This document shows positions 16,294-25,894 of a stretch of DNA of 64,000 nt, in pieces. Made by a program: the position numbers and the translations under genes. The DNA is from Ruminococcus sp. GTDB lineage: Bacteria > Bacillota > Clostridia > Oscillospirales > Ruminococcaceae. The stretch spans positions 62,001-126,000 of the forward strand of contig JAFXNC010000006.1 in assembly GCA_017529875.1 (NCBI GenBank), in the 5' to 3' direction. Numbering within the stretch: position 1 is the first letter of the stretch; every line of letters begins with the position of its first letter. Under the pieces are notes generated by a model that saw nothing but the letters and a program-made list of their open reading frames with translations, made no database searches and was not told the DNA's origin.

Positions 16294-17163
16294 TTGAAGG
16301 CAATTCTTGACAATATATGGGTCAAGCGCTGCGTATCGGTCTTTGCTTCCGCGTATTTTGCGGTGGTGGCGCTGCTGACCTATGCTACATTTCTGTATAA
16401 GCTTGAATTTGCAGAAGGCATGAAAGGACCTTTCCTGGTGATCTATGCTACTGCAAGCATCTTCTTTCTTATACTGATGATCTATTCAAGGGATATGATG
16501 CTCACGAGGATAATCAGCCTGCTGATGATGCCTATGGCGTTCTGCCTGATACTGCTCAATATGTTCAACTGGGCTCTTATCGTGCCGCCCTTCATTGTGG
16601 CGCTGGTCATGTTCTTTGCGGCAGGCACCAAGGAGAATGTGAAGGTCATCATGGGTACGATATACCTGCTGCTTTATGCGCTGGGTATCGTTGCTTACTT
16701 CGTACTGAATATGCTGCTCAGCGGCGCTACCGAGACCACAATCGACCTGACGCTTGACCCCAACGGTTCTGTATTTCAGATATACAGCGGTCAGATGAAG
16801 CGTATTTCCGATGTTACCGATGAGGCGAATACCTATTCTCCCGACGGCGAGTACCGATTTTATATCGCCGACGTAGAGGACAGCGACAAGGGTTCTGTGA
16901 ATATCTATGTAGTTCCTGCCAACCAGGATATACAGCTCAAATACTTCACCCTCAAACAGAAGGGCATCAAGAAGACCATCACCAAGAACGGCACAAGAGG
17001 CATCGTTCCTCCCAATGTGGGCTGGATAGTCGAGACCGACGAGACCACCGGCGAGAACTTCCTTGCGGTGCTTTATCAGCTCACCGACGAGGAGCTGCCC
17101 AAGTCCATGAGGATCAGGTCGCTGCCTGACAAGAACTATTTTGAGTTCCTGGGCATTACCTGA
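16294..17163 (+). CDS. Multi-span membrane protein with extracytoplasmic C-terminal domain, 289 aa
   Basis: About five hydrophobic segments lie in residues 8-145, followed by a soluble domain of about 140 residues starting after a Thr-rich turn. I recognise no family. The TTG at 16294 is chosen because AAGGAGG at 16280-16286 sits 7 nt upstream. The C-terminal part repeatedly reads as beta strands (EYRFYIADVEDSDKG and VNIYVVPANQDIQLKYF). Its position behind the adaptor lipoprotein hints at a shared envelope role, but it may be transcribed separately. Confidence 0.78.
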   Translation: MKAILDNIWVKRCVSVFASAYFAVVALLTYATFLYKLEFAEGMKGPFLVIYATASIFFLILMIYSRDMMLTRIISLLMMPMAFCLILLNMFNWALIVPPFIVALVMFFAAGTKENVKVIMGTIYLLLYALGIVAYFVLNMLLSGATETTIDLTLDPNGSVFQIYSGQMKRISDVTDEANTYSPDGEYRFYIADVEDSDKGSVNIYVVPANQDIQLKYFTLKQKGIKKTITKNGTRGIVPPNVGWIVETDETTGENFLAVLYQLTDEELPKSMRIRSLPDKNYFEFLGIT

Positions 17164-17180
17164 TTAAAAGACAACAGTTC

Positions 17181-17210
17181 AGCGCGTTTGAATGAACGCG
17201 CTTTTCTTTT
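17181..17210 (+). terminator. Terminator after the 289-aa membrane protein
   Basis: An 8-bp GC-rich stem (AGCGCGTT at 17181-17188 with AACGCGCT at 17195-17202) is followed by TTTCTTTT. Confidence 0.85.
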
Positions 17211-17224
17211 GACAGGAATTGCAC

Positions 17225-17253
17225 TTGACAATCAAGGCGGTTTAGTGTAAAAT
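17225..17253 (+). promoter_or_regulatory. Promoter of the surface-protein gene
   Basis: TTGACA (17225-17230), 17-nt spacer, TAAAAT (17248-17253), 49 nt before the ATG. Confidence 0.82.
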
Positions 17254-17301
17254 GTTAATTAGTAAAGATCATTCTTTGCTTTTAATGAACGGAGGGAAAA
17301 T

Positions 17302-18273
17302 ATGAAAATGAAAAAGATCATCGGGGCGGCAGCTGCCCTGGTCATGGGGCTGACAAGCCTTTCCGCGGTGGCTTTTGCCGATTCCGAGGAGAAAAAGGAG
17401 ATACCTTTTACCTATGACAAATCCATGATATCCACCGAGGAAAACACGCCTTCGCTGTCCTTTGACGGCGACGACTGGACAAAGTATGTGCATACCACTT
17501 CCGACGCAAGCAAGATCGGCCTTAAAGTGTCGATCGACAAGGACACCTACTATCAGGGCTTTTCGCTGAAAGCCACGGCATCCGGCAGCCAGAACAGCGA
17601 GCTTTTCATGCACGCCGGGCTTGTAAGAGATGCTGACAACAATCCTGTTTACCCCGGTGCCGAGGAGGAAGGGGCACAGTTCATCAGCCCCGGATTTGAG
17701 CTTAGATGCGAGGATTTCGGGCTGTCCTGCTTTGACGGTTGCTTCCTGACCTTTATGTATAAGATGGGTGCCGATGCGCAGGGCAAGCTCATGGGGGATT
17801 CTGTATATGTATATGCTGATGACGGTGATCTGTCCAAAAACACATCCTCAGCTGTTGCACTGAAATACGACGCTCTTATGAACAACAACGTGACCCAGTA
17901 CAGAGCCGGAAGCATCTCGGTTCCTTACAGCAGCGCCTCCACAAGGATCGTGTTTGAGACCCCGGTACTCGAAGCTATGGAGTCTGACATTTTCTGCATA
18001 GACAACATAACCATAACCCTGCCCACTCAGGAGGACGGAAGTACTATCTACATCAAATCCCTTGACGGCTATAACAAAAGCGCAGTGCCTCAGGAAACCA
18101 TTGAGGCCTTGCAAGTCGGTGAGAAGAAGGCCAGCACCCCCGAGATAGGCAGTGCACCCGAAAAGCAGGAGGGCGGCAACGGCTTCGTAGTGGTCATCAT
18201 CATTATCGTCGTAGTGCTTGCAGGCGGCGTCGGAGGATTCTTCTTCATCAAGAAAAAGAAAAAATTCTATTGA
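17302..18273 (+). CDS. Secreted, C-terminally membrane-anchored surface protein, 323 aa
   Basis: A signal peptide (about residues 1-26, ending AFADS) is followed by a domain of about 230 residues that looks like a jelly-roll or carbohydrate-binding fold (DGDDWTKYVHTTSD, SGSQNSELFMHAGL, IFCIDNITITLPTQEDG), a short linker, and a C-terminal hydrophobic anchor (VVIIIIVVVLAGGVGGFFF) ending in Lys residues. There is no LPXTG motif. It likely faces the outside, perhaps binding polysaccharide, but no catalytic residues are evident and the domain call is tentative. The gene stands alone between its own promoter and terminator. Confidence 0.82.
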   Translation: MKMKKIIGAAAALVMGLTSLSAVAFADSEEKKEIPFTYDKSMISTEENTPSLSFDGDDWTKYVHTTSDASKIGLKVSIDKDTYYQGFSLKATASGSQNSELFMHAGLVRDADNNPVYPGAEEEGAQFISPGFELRCEDFGLSCFDGCFLTFMYKMGADAQGKLMGDSVYVYADDGDLSKNTSSAVALKYDALMNNNVTQYRAGSISVPYSSASTRIVFETPVLEAMESDIFCIDNITITLPTQEDGSTIYIKSLDGYNKSAVPQETIEALQVGEKKASTPEIGSAPEKQEGGNGFVVVIIIIVVVLAGGVGGFFFIKKKKKFY

Positions 18274-18291
18274 TGATCCAACGTAAATTTG

Positions 18292-18317
18292 GAAGCCGCT
18301 CGGAGAGCGGCTTCTTT
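18292..18317 (+). terminator. Terminator after the surface-protein gene
   Basis: A 10-bp stem (GAAGCCGCTC at 18292-18301 with the complement ending at 18314) and a 3-nt loop, followed by TTT. The U-run is short. Confidence 0.72.
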
Positions 18318-18345
18318 GCATATTGCCGTGTTTCAGGGATATAAT
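18316..18345 (+). promoter_or_regulatory. Promoter of the small lipoprotein gene
   Basis: TTGCAT (18316-18321), 18-nt spacer and TATAAT (18340-18345). The inverted repeat CGTATGAAAATACG follows close to the expected transcript start. Confidence 0.65.
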
Positions 18346-18397
18346 ATAACTGCCGTATGAAAATACGATTGTTATATATCGGAAAGGAGACGGTGAT

Positions 18398-18718
18398 ATG
18401 AACAGGATCTTCACGGCTTTGGTCGGTGCGATGATCGTTTCGGCGATGCTTGTTTCATGTTCCGGGAACAATGACCAGGAAAGCTCGTCGGCGAGGGACA
18501 ACTCTGTGACCTCCGCTGCTTCCCAGACTACAAGGGCAGAGACCACCACCCGAAACACCGAAACGCAGAAATCCACAACAAGATCGACGGATACCGACAG
18601 CGAGCCGCTGATGTCTCAGGCAGAGAGCAAGCTCGACGAGCTTGGCGACGACGTTGCTGACGGCATAGACGCGACGCTCTCGACTGCCGGAGATGTGGCA
18701 GACACTATACTGAGATAA
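18398..18718 (+). CDS. Small lipoprotein, 106 aa, Ser/Thr-rich
   Basis: A lipoprotein signal with lipobox LVSC is followed by about 50 low-complexity residues rich in Ser, Thr and Arg, and then a short acidic amphipathic helix region (SKLDELGDDVADGIDATL). AAAGGAG precedes the ATG. No known family is recognised. The build resembles the rhodanese lipoprotein at 10083-10586 in its linker but carries no enzyme domain. It may be a small envelope-stress or wall-linked protein; that is speculation. Confidence 0.78.
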   Translation: MNRIFTALVGAMIVSAMLVSCSGNNDQESSSARDNSVTSAASQTTRAETTTRNTETQKSTTRSTDTDSEPLMSQAESKLDELGDDVADGIDATLSTAGDVADTILR

Positions 18719-18750
18719 CAGGTATTTGCCGCAGCTTGATCTGACTTTTG

Positions 18751-18790
18751 AAAAGGTATATCTCCCGGCGGAGATGTACCTTTTCTTTTT
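18751..18790 (+). terminator. Strong terminator before the ATP synthase region
   Basis: A 15-bp stem with one G-U pair (AAAAGGTATATCTCC at 18751-18765 with its complement at 18770-18784) and a 4-nt loop is followed by a T-rich run. Confidence 0.92.
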
Positions 18791-18858
18791 TTGCAGTTGT
18801 AAAAGTATGCAATCTCAGCTTGGGTTTTGTACGGGTTTTGTGCAGTTACACAAAAATT

Positions 18859-18871
18859 TGACCGACGGTCA
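18859..18871. promoter_or_regulatory. Palindromic operator-like site 1 upstream of the atp promoter
   Basis: TGACCGACGGTCA is a perfect inverted repeat (TGACCG/CGGTCA) around one base. Its end is 18 nt upstream of the -35 box. The pattern resembles TetR-family operators. No TetR gene is in the window. Confidence 0.65.
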
Positions 18872-18889
18872 GTTTTGCTCCCGGGACTA

Positions 18890-18918
18890 TTGACTTGAAT
18901 GTGGATTAAGAGTATAAT
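18890..18918 (+). promoter_or_regulatory. Main promoter of the ATP synthase operon
   Basis: TTGACT (18890-18895), 17-nt spacer and TATAAT (18913-18918). The implied leader before atpI is long, about 240 nt. Confidence 0.82.
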
Positions 18919-18935
18919 AGTAGACAGCGAAAAAG

Positions 18936-18948
18936 TGACCGTTGGTCA
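18936..18948. promoter_or_regulatory. Palindromic operator-like site 2 downstream of the atp promoter
   Basis: TGACCGTTGGTCA repeats the first site with TGACC/GGTCA arms, at about +11 to +24 from the promoter, a place where a bound repressor would block transcription. A third half-match, TGACCGACG, lies at 18958-18966. Confidence 0.65.
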
Positions 18949-19039
18949 TAAATCAGCTGACCGACGTATAATCTGAGTCGGATTTATTATGTACAGTACC
19001 GATGCTTAACAGGAAAGTGGTTCAAACAGGGGGCTGCTG

Positions 19040-19121
19040 TTGAAATTAATTGTGCAAAACGGAAAACTTTTCTGCGGAGGTGTCTTCGGCACTTTTCATT
19101 TTCGCAGAATGATGCTATAAT
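19040..19121 (+). other. atp leader: possible 26-codon ORF, hairpin and second extended -10
   Basis: In the roughly 375-base stretch between the terminator at 18790 and atpI I see the promoter and operators above and this element. TTG 19040 follows AGGGGG by about 7 nt and opens 26 codons ending at 19120. A hairpin around GTGTCTTCGGCAC lies inside it. TGCTATAAT (TATAAT at 19116-19121) could be a second promoter for atpI. None of this is firm. Confidence 0.3.
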
Positions 19122-19166
19122 TGAAAATGGCAGTTTGTGTGGATACGCAGCGAAAGGATGATAGTT

Positions 19167-19577
19167 ATGAGTGCTTCCGCTGAATTACATAAAGACAGTG
19201 CAGGGCTTATGCCTATCGTTGCGCGGCTCAGCTTTGCTATCATGATAGCGAGCAATATCTGCTTTCTGTTCACGCTCTTTTGGGGCTTTGAATGGAGGAA
19301 CCTCATCGGATTCTATATAGGAGGCGCAAACGCCTGCTTCGGGCTTTGGTTCCTTGCCAGGACAGTCAACAGGGCAGTGGAGTGTGATACAAAGCGTGCC
19401 AAGAGGCTGATGATGGGCTGCTTCGGCGCAAGATACGCCATTCTGACGGCTTTGTGCGCTGTGGGTTTTCTTACAGGATATATCAGTGTTGTGGGGATCA
19501 TCGTCCCTCAGCTTTTCCCGAGGATACTGCTAAGCTTTGACCACTTCCTCGGCATAAATCATTTCGGAAAGGAATAG
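19167..19577 (+). CDS. atpI: ATP synthase subunit I-like membrane protein (AtpI)
   Basis: A 136-aa protein with four hydrophobic helices at the head of the ATP synthase operon, which is the place and build of AtpI (UncI), a helper for assembly of the c-ring. Sequence conservation in this family is low, so the call relies mostly on position and topology. ATG 19167 is preferred, with AAAGG at about 19153-19157; the in-frame starts at 19137 and 19158 lack suitable ribosome-binding sites. The gap to atpB is 4 nt. Confidence 0.78.
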   Translation: MSASAELHKDSAGLMPIVARLSFAIMIASNICFLFTLFWGFEWRNLIGFYIGGANACFGLWFLARTVNRAVECDTKRAKRLMMGCFGARYAILTALCAVGFLTGYISVVGIIVPQLFPRILLSFDHFLGINHFGKE

Positions 19578-19581
19578 CTAT

Positions 19582-20322
19582 ATGGACGGTATAGGACAGG
19601 GTCCGAAGGTCGTATTTACATTACCGATCTTCGGCGGTATCGACATAACCGAGACAATAGTTATCGGCTGGCTCATAATAGTTGCCGTGCTGCTTGTCTG
19701 TCTGTATCTTACGAAAGGGCTTTCTAAAAAGCCCACCAAGAAAAGACAGATCGTCGCCGAGATGTTCGTCGGCTTCGTAAACAACATGGTAGACACCACC
19801 ATGGGCAAGAAATGGAAGCGTTACGCTCCCTACATAGCGACGCTGCTGGTGTATGCGGTGCTGGGTGCGCTTGTATCTCTGCTGGGTCTGCGCTCCATGA
19901 CTGCGGACTTCAACGTCCCGCTGACCTGGGCGCTGATGACATTCATTCTGATAACTTACCACAAGATTCGCGCAGGAGGCGTGCTGGGATATGCCAAGGG
20001 CTTTGCTTCGCCTATCCCCGTAATGCTGCCGCTGAACCTGCTCAGCGAGGTGGCGACGCCCCTTTCCATGGCATTCCGTATGTTCGGAAATATCTCCGGC
20101 GGCGCTGTTATCACCACCCTTATTTACAGCGCTCTTGCGGGGCTTTCAAAGCTTATACACCTTTCCTTTGAGATCGGCGGTATCGGTCTTAACGCCGGAC
20201 AGCTCTTTATCCCCGCTGTGCTTTCGGTGTACTTCGACCTGTTCTCAGGCTGCATCCAGGCTTATATCTTTGCGACCCTGACTATGGTATATGTATCCAG
20301 CGCCGCTGACGAAGGAGAATAA
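19582..20322 (+). CDS. atpB: ATP synthase F0 subunit a
   Basis: Subunit a forms the ion half-channels against the c-ring. The 246-aa protein has six or so hydrophobic helices. The essential Arg lies in PLSMAFRMFGNISGG, and the last helices carry GLNAGQLFIPAVLSVYFDLFSG and IQAYIFATLTMVYV. This is standard for bacterial F-type enzymes. It is the second gene of the atp operon, with a 75-nt gap before atpE. Confidence 0.96.
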   Translation: MDGIGQGPKVVFTLPIFGGIDITETIVIGWLIIVAVLLVCLYLTKGLSKKPTKKRQIVAEMFVGFVNNMVDTTMGKKWKRYAPYIATLLVYAVLGALVSLLGLRSMTADFNVPLTWALMTFILITYHKIRAGGVLGYAKGFASPIPVMLPLNLLSEVATPLSMAFRMFGNISGGAVITTLIYSALAGLSKLIHLSFEIGGIGLNAGQLFIPAVLSVYFDLFSGCIQAYIFATLTMVYVSSAADEGE

Positions 20323-20332
20323 AAAGTCATTT

Positions 20333-20347
20333 ACGGACCTGGTCCGT
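20333..20347 (+). promoter_or_regulatory. Palindromic hairpin in the atpB-atpE gap
   Basis: ACGGACC-T-GGTCCGT is a perfect palindrome in an otherwise AT-rich gap. It could act as an RNA processing or stability element, which would help the higher c-subunit output that this enzyme needs. This is inference. Confidence 0.4.
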
Positions 20348-20349
20348 GA

Positions 20350-20658
<309 letters not shown>

Positions 20659-20703
20659 TCGCTTTTTGATAATCTGGATTAGGAACAGGAGGGAAAGAGA
20701 TAA

Positions 20704-21213
20704 ATGGTACTTGCTAAAGTAACAGAGTTCCTGACCATTGATCCTGCTACCATCGTACTGACTCTTTGCAATACGCTGATACTCTTTCTTATTCTGAAGC
20801 ATTTTCTTTTTGACAAGGTCAACAAAGTCATAGACGACAGAAAAAATGAGATCGCCGAGAGCTATAAGAACGCCGATGAGGCTCAGCGCAAGGCCGAGAA
20901 CCTTGCCGCAGAGTATGACGCCAAGATCGGCAAGGCCAAGGAGGAGGGCGCGGAGATCGTCCGTGCTGCCACCGTAAAGGCTCAGACCCGCTCTGACGAG
21001 ATCATCGCCGAGGCAAGAGCTGAGGCCAAAGGCATCGTTGATAACGCCAATAACGAGATCGAAAGAGAAAAGAAGATCGCTGTCAATCAGATCAAGGACG
21101 AGATCGCGCAGATCGCTATTTCGGCTGCTTCCGCTGTTGCGGAGAAGGAGATCGGGCTTAAGGACAACGAAAAGCTTATCGAGAGCTTTATCGAGCACGT
21201 AGGTGAGCAGTGA
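20704..21213 (+). CDS. atpF: ATP synthase F0 subunit b
   Basis: The peripheral-stalk subunit: one N-terminal membrane helix (about residues 17-36, TIVLTLCNTLILFLILKHFL) followed by a long charged coiled coil rich in Ala, Glu and Lys (about 40-150). The 169-aa length is usual. AGGAGG precedes ATG 20704. The stop codon shares one base with the atpH start (TGATG at 21211-21215), which suggests coupled translation. Confidence 0.95.
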   Translation: MVLAKVTEFLTIDPATIVLTLCNTLILFLILKHFLFDKVNKVIDDRKNEIAESYKNADEAQRKAENLAAEYDAKIGKAKEEGAEIVRAATVKAQTRSDEIIAEARAEAKGIVDNANNEIEREKKIAVNQIKDEIAQIAISAASAVAEKEIGLKDNEKLIESFIEHVGEQ

Positions 21214-21755
21214 TGGCAGAGAGCTTGAAAAATGTATATGCCGAGGCTGTTTTTCAGCTTTGCTGCGAGCGGGGCATTGAAGCCTCTGCTGCGGAGGAGC
21301 TTGAAGCCGTCGGCAGTATATTCGAGGATAACGAGGAATTTGTCAAGGTGCTCAGGTCGCCGCTGGTGAGCTTCGACGAGAAGAAACAGCTGCTCGAAAA
21401 GGTCTTCGGCGGCAAGGTATGCGACACTGTGCTTGATTTCCTCTGCCTTACAGTCGAAAAGGGCAGGGCAGGCTTTATACCTCAGATCTGCGAGGAATAC
21501 AAGCAGCTCTGGTATAAGAAGCAGGGCATACTCGAGGTGGACGTTGTTACCGCTATGCCCATGAGCAGCGAGCTTTCCGAGAAACTCAAGCAGAAGCTGG
21601 AGAAGACCCTCGACAAGAAGGTCATCATGAAGCAGTCCGTTGACAGCACTCTTATCGGCGGCATAATCGTCAGGTATGAGGGAGCGGAGCTTGATTCCAG
21701 CGTCCGCGGAAGACTTGACAAACTCAGATCAATGATCGACGGAACGATCGTTTAA
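21213..21755 (+). CDS. atpH: ATP synthase F1 subunit delta
   Basis: The subunit joins the peripheral stalk to the top of F1. The 180-aa protein has the helical N-terminal domain, and the C-terminal signature [21 protein letters not shown] is clear. ATG 21213 is chosen; a GTG one codon earlier is less fitting. An AGGTGA motif lies about 7 nt upstream. It sits between atpF and atpA in the usual order. Confidence 0.95.
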   Translation: MAESLKNVYAEAVFQLCCERGIEASAAEELEAVGSIFEDNEEFVKVLRSPLVSFDEKKQLLEKVFGGKVCDTVLDFLCLTVEKGRAGFIPQICEEYKQLWYKKQGILEVDVVTAMPMSSELSEKLKQKLEKTLDKKVIMKQSVDSTLIGGIIVRYEGAELDSSVRGRLDKLRSMIDGTIV

Positions 21756-21780
21756 TAGAAATGAAAGGGAAGGACATCCT

Positions 21781-23295
21781 ATGAAATTACGTCCTGATGA
21801 GATAACCGGCATCATCAAACAGCAGATCAGGGACTACCGCTCCAAGGTCGAGCTGACCGATACCGGTACAGTCGTAACTGTCGGCGACGGTATCGCCCGT
21901 GTTCACGGCCTTGAACGCTGTATGTCGGGCGAGCTGATCGAATTTGAAAACAAGACAATGGGAATGGCGCTCAACCTTGAACAGGATTTTGTGGGTACTG
22001 TTCTGCTCGGTTCCGATGACGGGATCAGAGAGGGCGGAGCCGTAAAGAGGACGGGGAAGATCGTTTCCGTTCCTGTGGGTGAAGCTTTGCTGGGCAGAGT
22101 AGTCAATGCGCTGGGTCAGCCTATCGACGGCAAGGGCGCTATCCTTACCGAGGAAACAAGACCTATCGAGAGCCCTGCCTACGGTATCATCACAAGGCAG
22201 TCGGTAAACCGTCCTTTGCAGACCGGTATCAAGGCTATCGACTCCATGATCCCCATAGGCAGAGGTCAGCGTGAGCTCATAATCGGCGACCGTCAGACCG
22301 GTAAGACTTCGATCGCCATTGATACTATCATCAACCAGAAGGGCAAGAACGTCATCTGTATCTATGTTGCTATCGGTCAGAAGCGTTCCACTGTTGCCAA
22401 TGTTGTTGATACACTTGAAAAGTCCGGAGCTATGGATTATTCCATCGTAGTATCCGCGACAGCCTCCGAAATGGCGCCTCTCCAGTACATAGCCCCCTAT
22501 TCCGGTGTTGCTATGGCTGAGTACTTCATGCTCCAGGGCAAGGACGTGCTCTGCGTTTACGACGATCTTTCAAAACACGCCGTGGCTTACCGTACCATGT
22601 CGCTGCTGCTGAAAAGACCTACCGGACGTGAGGCTTACCCCGGAGACGTATTCTATCTTCATTCGAGACTTCTTGAACGCGCCTGCAACCTCAACAAGGA
22701 CTACGGCGGAGGCTCTATCACAGCCCTGCCTATCATCGAGACCCAGGCGGGCGACGTTTCCGCATACATTCCTACGAACGTTATTTCCATAACCGATGGA
22801 CAGATCTTCCTTGAAACAGAGCTGTTCTTCTCGGGTGTAAGACCTGCCGTAAACCCCGGTATTTCGGTATCGCGTGTCGGAGGCTCTGCTCAGATCAAGG
22901 CCATGAAGAAGGTCTCGGGCTCCCTTAAGCTGCTGTATTCGCAGTACAGAGAGTTACAGGCGTTCTCACAGTTCGGTTCCGATCTTGACAAGGACACCAA
23001 GGACAGACTTGCTCAGGGCGAACGCATCGTTGAGGTGCTCAAACAGAATCGGAATTCTCCTCTGCCCGTTGAGCATCAGGTAGTTATCATCTACGCCGTA
23101 GTAAACAACTACCTCAAGAAGATAGCCGTCAGCGACGTGAGTGAGTTCGAGAAGGAGCTTTTCGTCTATGTTGAGTCGGCTCACCCCGATGTATGCGCCA
23201 ATATCCGCAGCACCGGAGAGCTCTCCAAGGAGACCGAGGCGGAGCTCAAGGACGCTATCAAGGAATTTGTTGAAAAGTATCTCCAGACCAAGTAA
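21781..23295 (+). CDS. atpA: ATP synthase F1 subunit alpha
   Basis: The 504-aa non-catalytic nucleotide-binding subunit. The P-loop is GDRQTGKTS (residues 169-177), preceded by [20 protein letters not shown], and the family signature [14 protein letters not shown] is present. The Arg of that SRVG motif is the arginine finger reaching into the beta-subunit active site. AAAGGGAAGG lies before ATG 21781. Length and motifs are fully standard. Confidence 0.97.
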   Translation: MKLRPDEITGIIKQQIRDYRSKVELTDTGTVVTVGDGIARVHGLERCMSGELIEFENKTMGMALNLEQDFVGTVLLGSDDGIREGGAVKRTGKIVSVPVGEALLGRVVNALGQPIDGKGAILTEETRPIESPAYGIITRQSVNRPLQTGIKAIDSMIPIGRGQRELIIGDRQTGKTSIAIDTIINQKGKNVICIYVAIGQKRSTVANVVDTLEKSGAMDYSIVVSATASEMAPLQYIAPYSGVAMAEYFMLQGKDVLCVYDDLSKHAVAYRTMSLLLKRPTGREAYPGDVFYLHSRLLERACNLNKDYGGGSITALPIIETQAGDVSAYIPTNVISITDGQIFLETELFFSGVRPAVNPGISVSRVGGSAQIKAMKKVSGSLKLLYSQYRELQAFSQFGSDLDKDTKDRLAQGERIVEVLKQNRNSPLPVEHQVVIIYAVVNNYLKKIAVSDVSEFEKELFVYVESAHPDVCANIRSTGELSKETEAELKDAIKEFVEKYLQTK

Positions 23296-23319
23296 GGAGG
23301 TGTGACGCCGCTCGCGGCG
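23294..23319 (+). promoter_or_regulatory. Hairpin-bridged ribosome-binding site of atpG
   Basis: AAGGAGGTG at 23294-23302 is the only Shine-Dalgarno before atpG but lies about 25 nt from its ATG (23327), too far for direct use. Between them is a GC stem-loop, CGCCG(CTCG)CGGCG at 23306-23319. If folded, it leaves an effective spacing of about 10 nt. Confidence 0.6.
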
Positions 23320-23326
23320 GTGTATT

Positions 23327-24193
23327 ATGGCAACAGCTAACATGAAAGACGTCAAGCGGCGTATAAAGAGCGTAGAGAGCACCATGCAGATCACCAAGGC
23401 CATGCAGCTGGTGGCATCGAGCAAGCTCAGACGCGCCAAGGAACGCGCCCTTGCCGCCCAGCCGTTTTTTGCCGCTCTCTATGATACCATGAGCGATATA
23501 TCCAACGACCCTGCATTCAAGTCGATCTACACCAAGAAAAAGATGCTCAAATCCACCCTTTTCGTGATAATCGCAGGTGACAGGGGACTGGCGGGAGGCT
23601 TCAACAACAACGTGCTGAAGCTTGCGGCTCAGAAGATAAACGAGCTTACCGAAAAGAACGAGAAGGTCTCGGTCATCGCGGTGGGCAGGAAGGCTGTGGA
23701 GTTCTGCGAAAAGCGCGGCTACGACATAGTCGGGGAGTTCCCGCAGGTGGCGGAGAGTCTGAGTATCGTTGACGCGGAGGATATCGCCGATGAGATAATC
23801 GAGAAGTTCCGCTGCGGTTACTTCGACCAGGTAGATATGATCTATACCACCTTTGTTTCGGCGCTGTCACAGGAGCCTGTTGCAGTTTCGGTGCTGCCGG
23901 TGGAGGATATATCCACAGGCGTAAAGTCAAGTTCCCTGGTTGAATACGACCCCTCCCCTGAGGAGGTCTTCGACGGACTGATCCCCCAGTATCTTACCGG
24001 GCTGATATATGCAGCGGTAGTAGATTCCTTCGCATCCGAGCAGGCTGCAAGGCGTACTGCTATGGAATCTGCCAGCGACAATGCCGAGGAAATGATAAAC
24101 AACCTGACTCTGCTCTACAACAGAGCAAGACAGGCCATGATAACTCAGGAGCTTACCGAGATCAGCTCGGCGACCCTGAACGATAACGACTGA
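23327..24193 (+). CDS. atpG: ATP synthase F1 subunit gamma
   Basis: The central rotor shaft, 288 aa. The N-terminal helix is typical (MKDVKRRIKSVESTMQITKA, then MQLVASSKLRRA), the middle contains IIAGDRGLAGGFNNNV, and the C-terminal helix ends with YNRARQAMITQELTEI followed by SSATLND. An in-frame ATG five codons in would also give a normal protein, but it too lacks a nearby ribosome-binding site. The site at 23294-23302 with a hairpin between is discussed separately. Confidence 0.95.
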   Translation: MATANMKDVKRRIKSVESTMQITKAMQLVASSKLRRAKERALAAQPFFAALYDTMSDISNDPAFKSIYTKKKMLKSTLFVIIAGDRGLAGGFNNNVLKLAAQKINELTEKNEKVSVIAVGRKAVEFCEKRGYDIVGEFPQVAESLSIVDAEDIADEIIEKFRCGYFDQVDMIYTTFVSALSQEPVAVSVLPVEDISTGVKSSSLVEYDPSPEEVFDGLIPQYLTGLIYAAVVDSFASEQAARRTAMESASDNAEEMINNLTLLYNRARQAMITQELTEISSATLNDND

Positions 24194-24213
24194 TCTGTAA
24201 GGAGGAATAGGTC

Positions 24214-24420
24214 ATGAGAACTCTGACTACCAAGCTCATTATGTGGTTCATCTGCGCCGTGGTATTTCTCGGCTCCTTCAACCTGATCGAATGGCTGCTT
24301 GACAAGGAAAAATATGATTTTACCTTTTTGGGTTCCGTACTTGCTCCGCTGCTCGCTTATATCATCGTTTCCTTCCTGTCAGTGATCCTCAGAAGATTCT
24401 CCGGCAAGAAGAAAGAGTGA
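24214..24420 (+). CDS. Small two-helix membrane protein inside the atp operon, 68 aa
   Basis: It is not one of the eight standard ATP synthase subunits. Two hydrophobic segments (LIMWFICAVVFLGSFNLIEW and VLAPLLAYIIVSFLSVIL) are joined by a short charged loop (LDKEKYDFTF) and the protein ends with a basic tail (RRFSGKKKE). AAGGAGG lies just before the ATG. It sits between atpG (20 nt before) and atpD (50 nt after), where most Firmicutes have no gene. A helper or regulatory role in the membrane sector is possible but not shown. Confidence 0.85.
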   Translation: MRTLTTKLIMWFICAVVFLGSFNLIEWLLDKEKYDFTFLGSVLAPLLAYIIVSFLSVILRRFSGKKKE

Positions 24421-24446
24421 AAAGGTCATATCACGCTTTATTATAA

Positions 24447-25874
<1,428 letters not shown>

Positions 25875-25894
25875 TCTTTGTCTGAGGTGTTTAC

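Noticed and set aside
18808-18894. 28-codon frame starting at ATG 18808
   Set aside because: No ribosome-binding site, sits between a strong terminator and the atp promoter, and crosses the operator.
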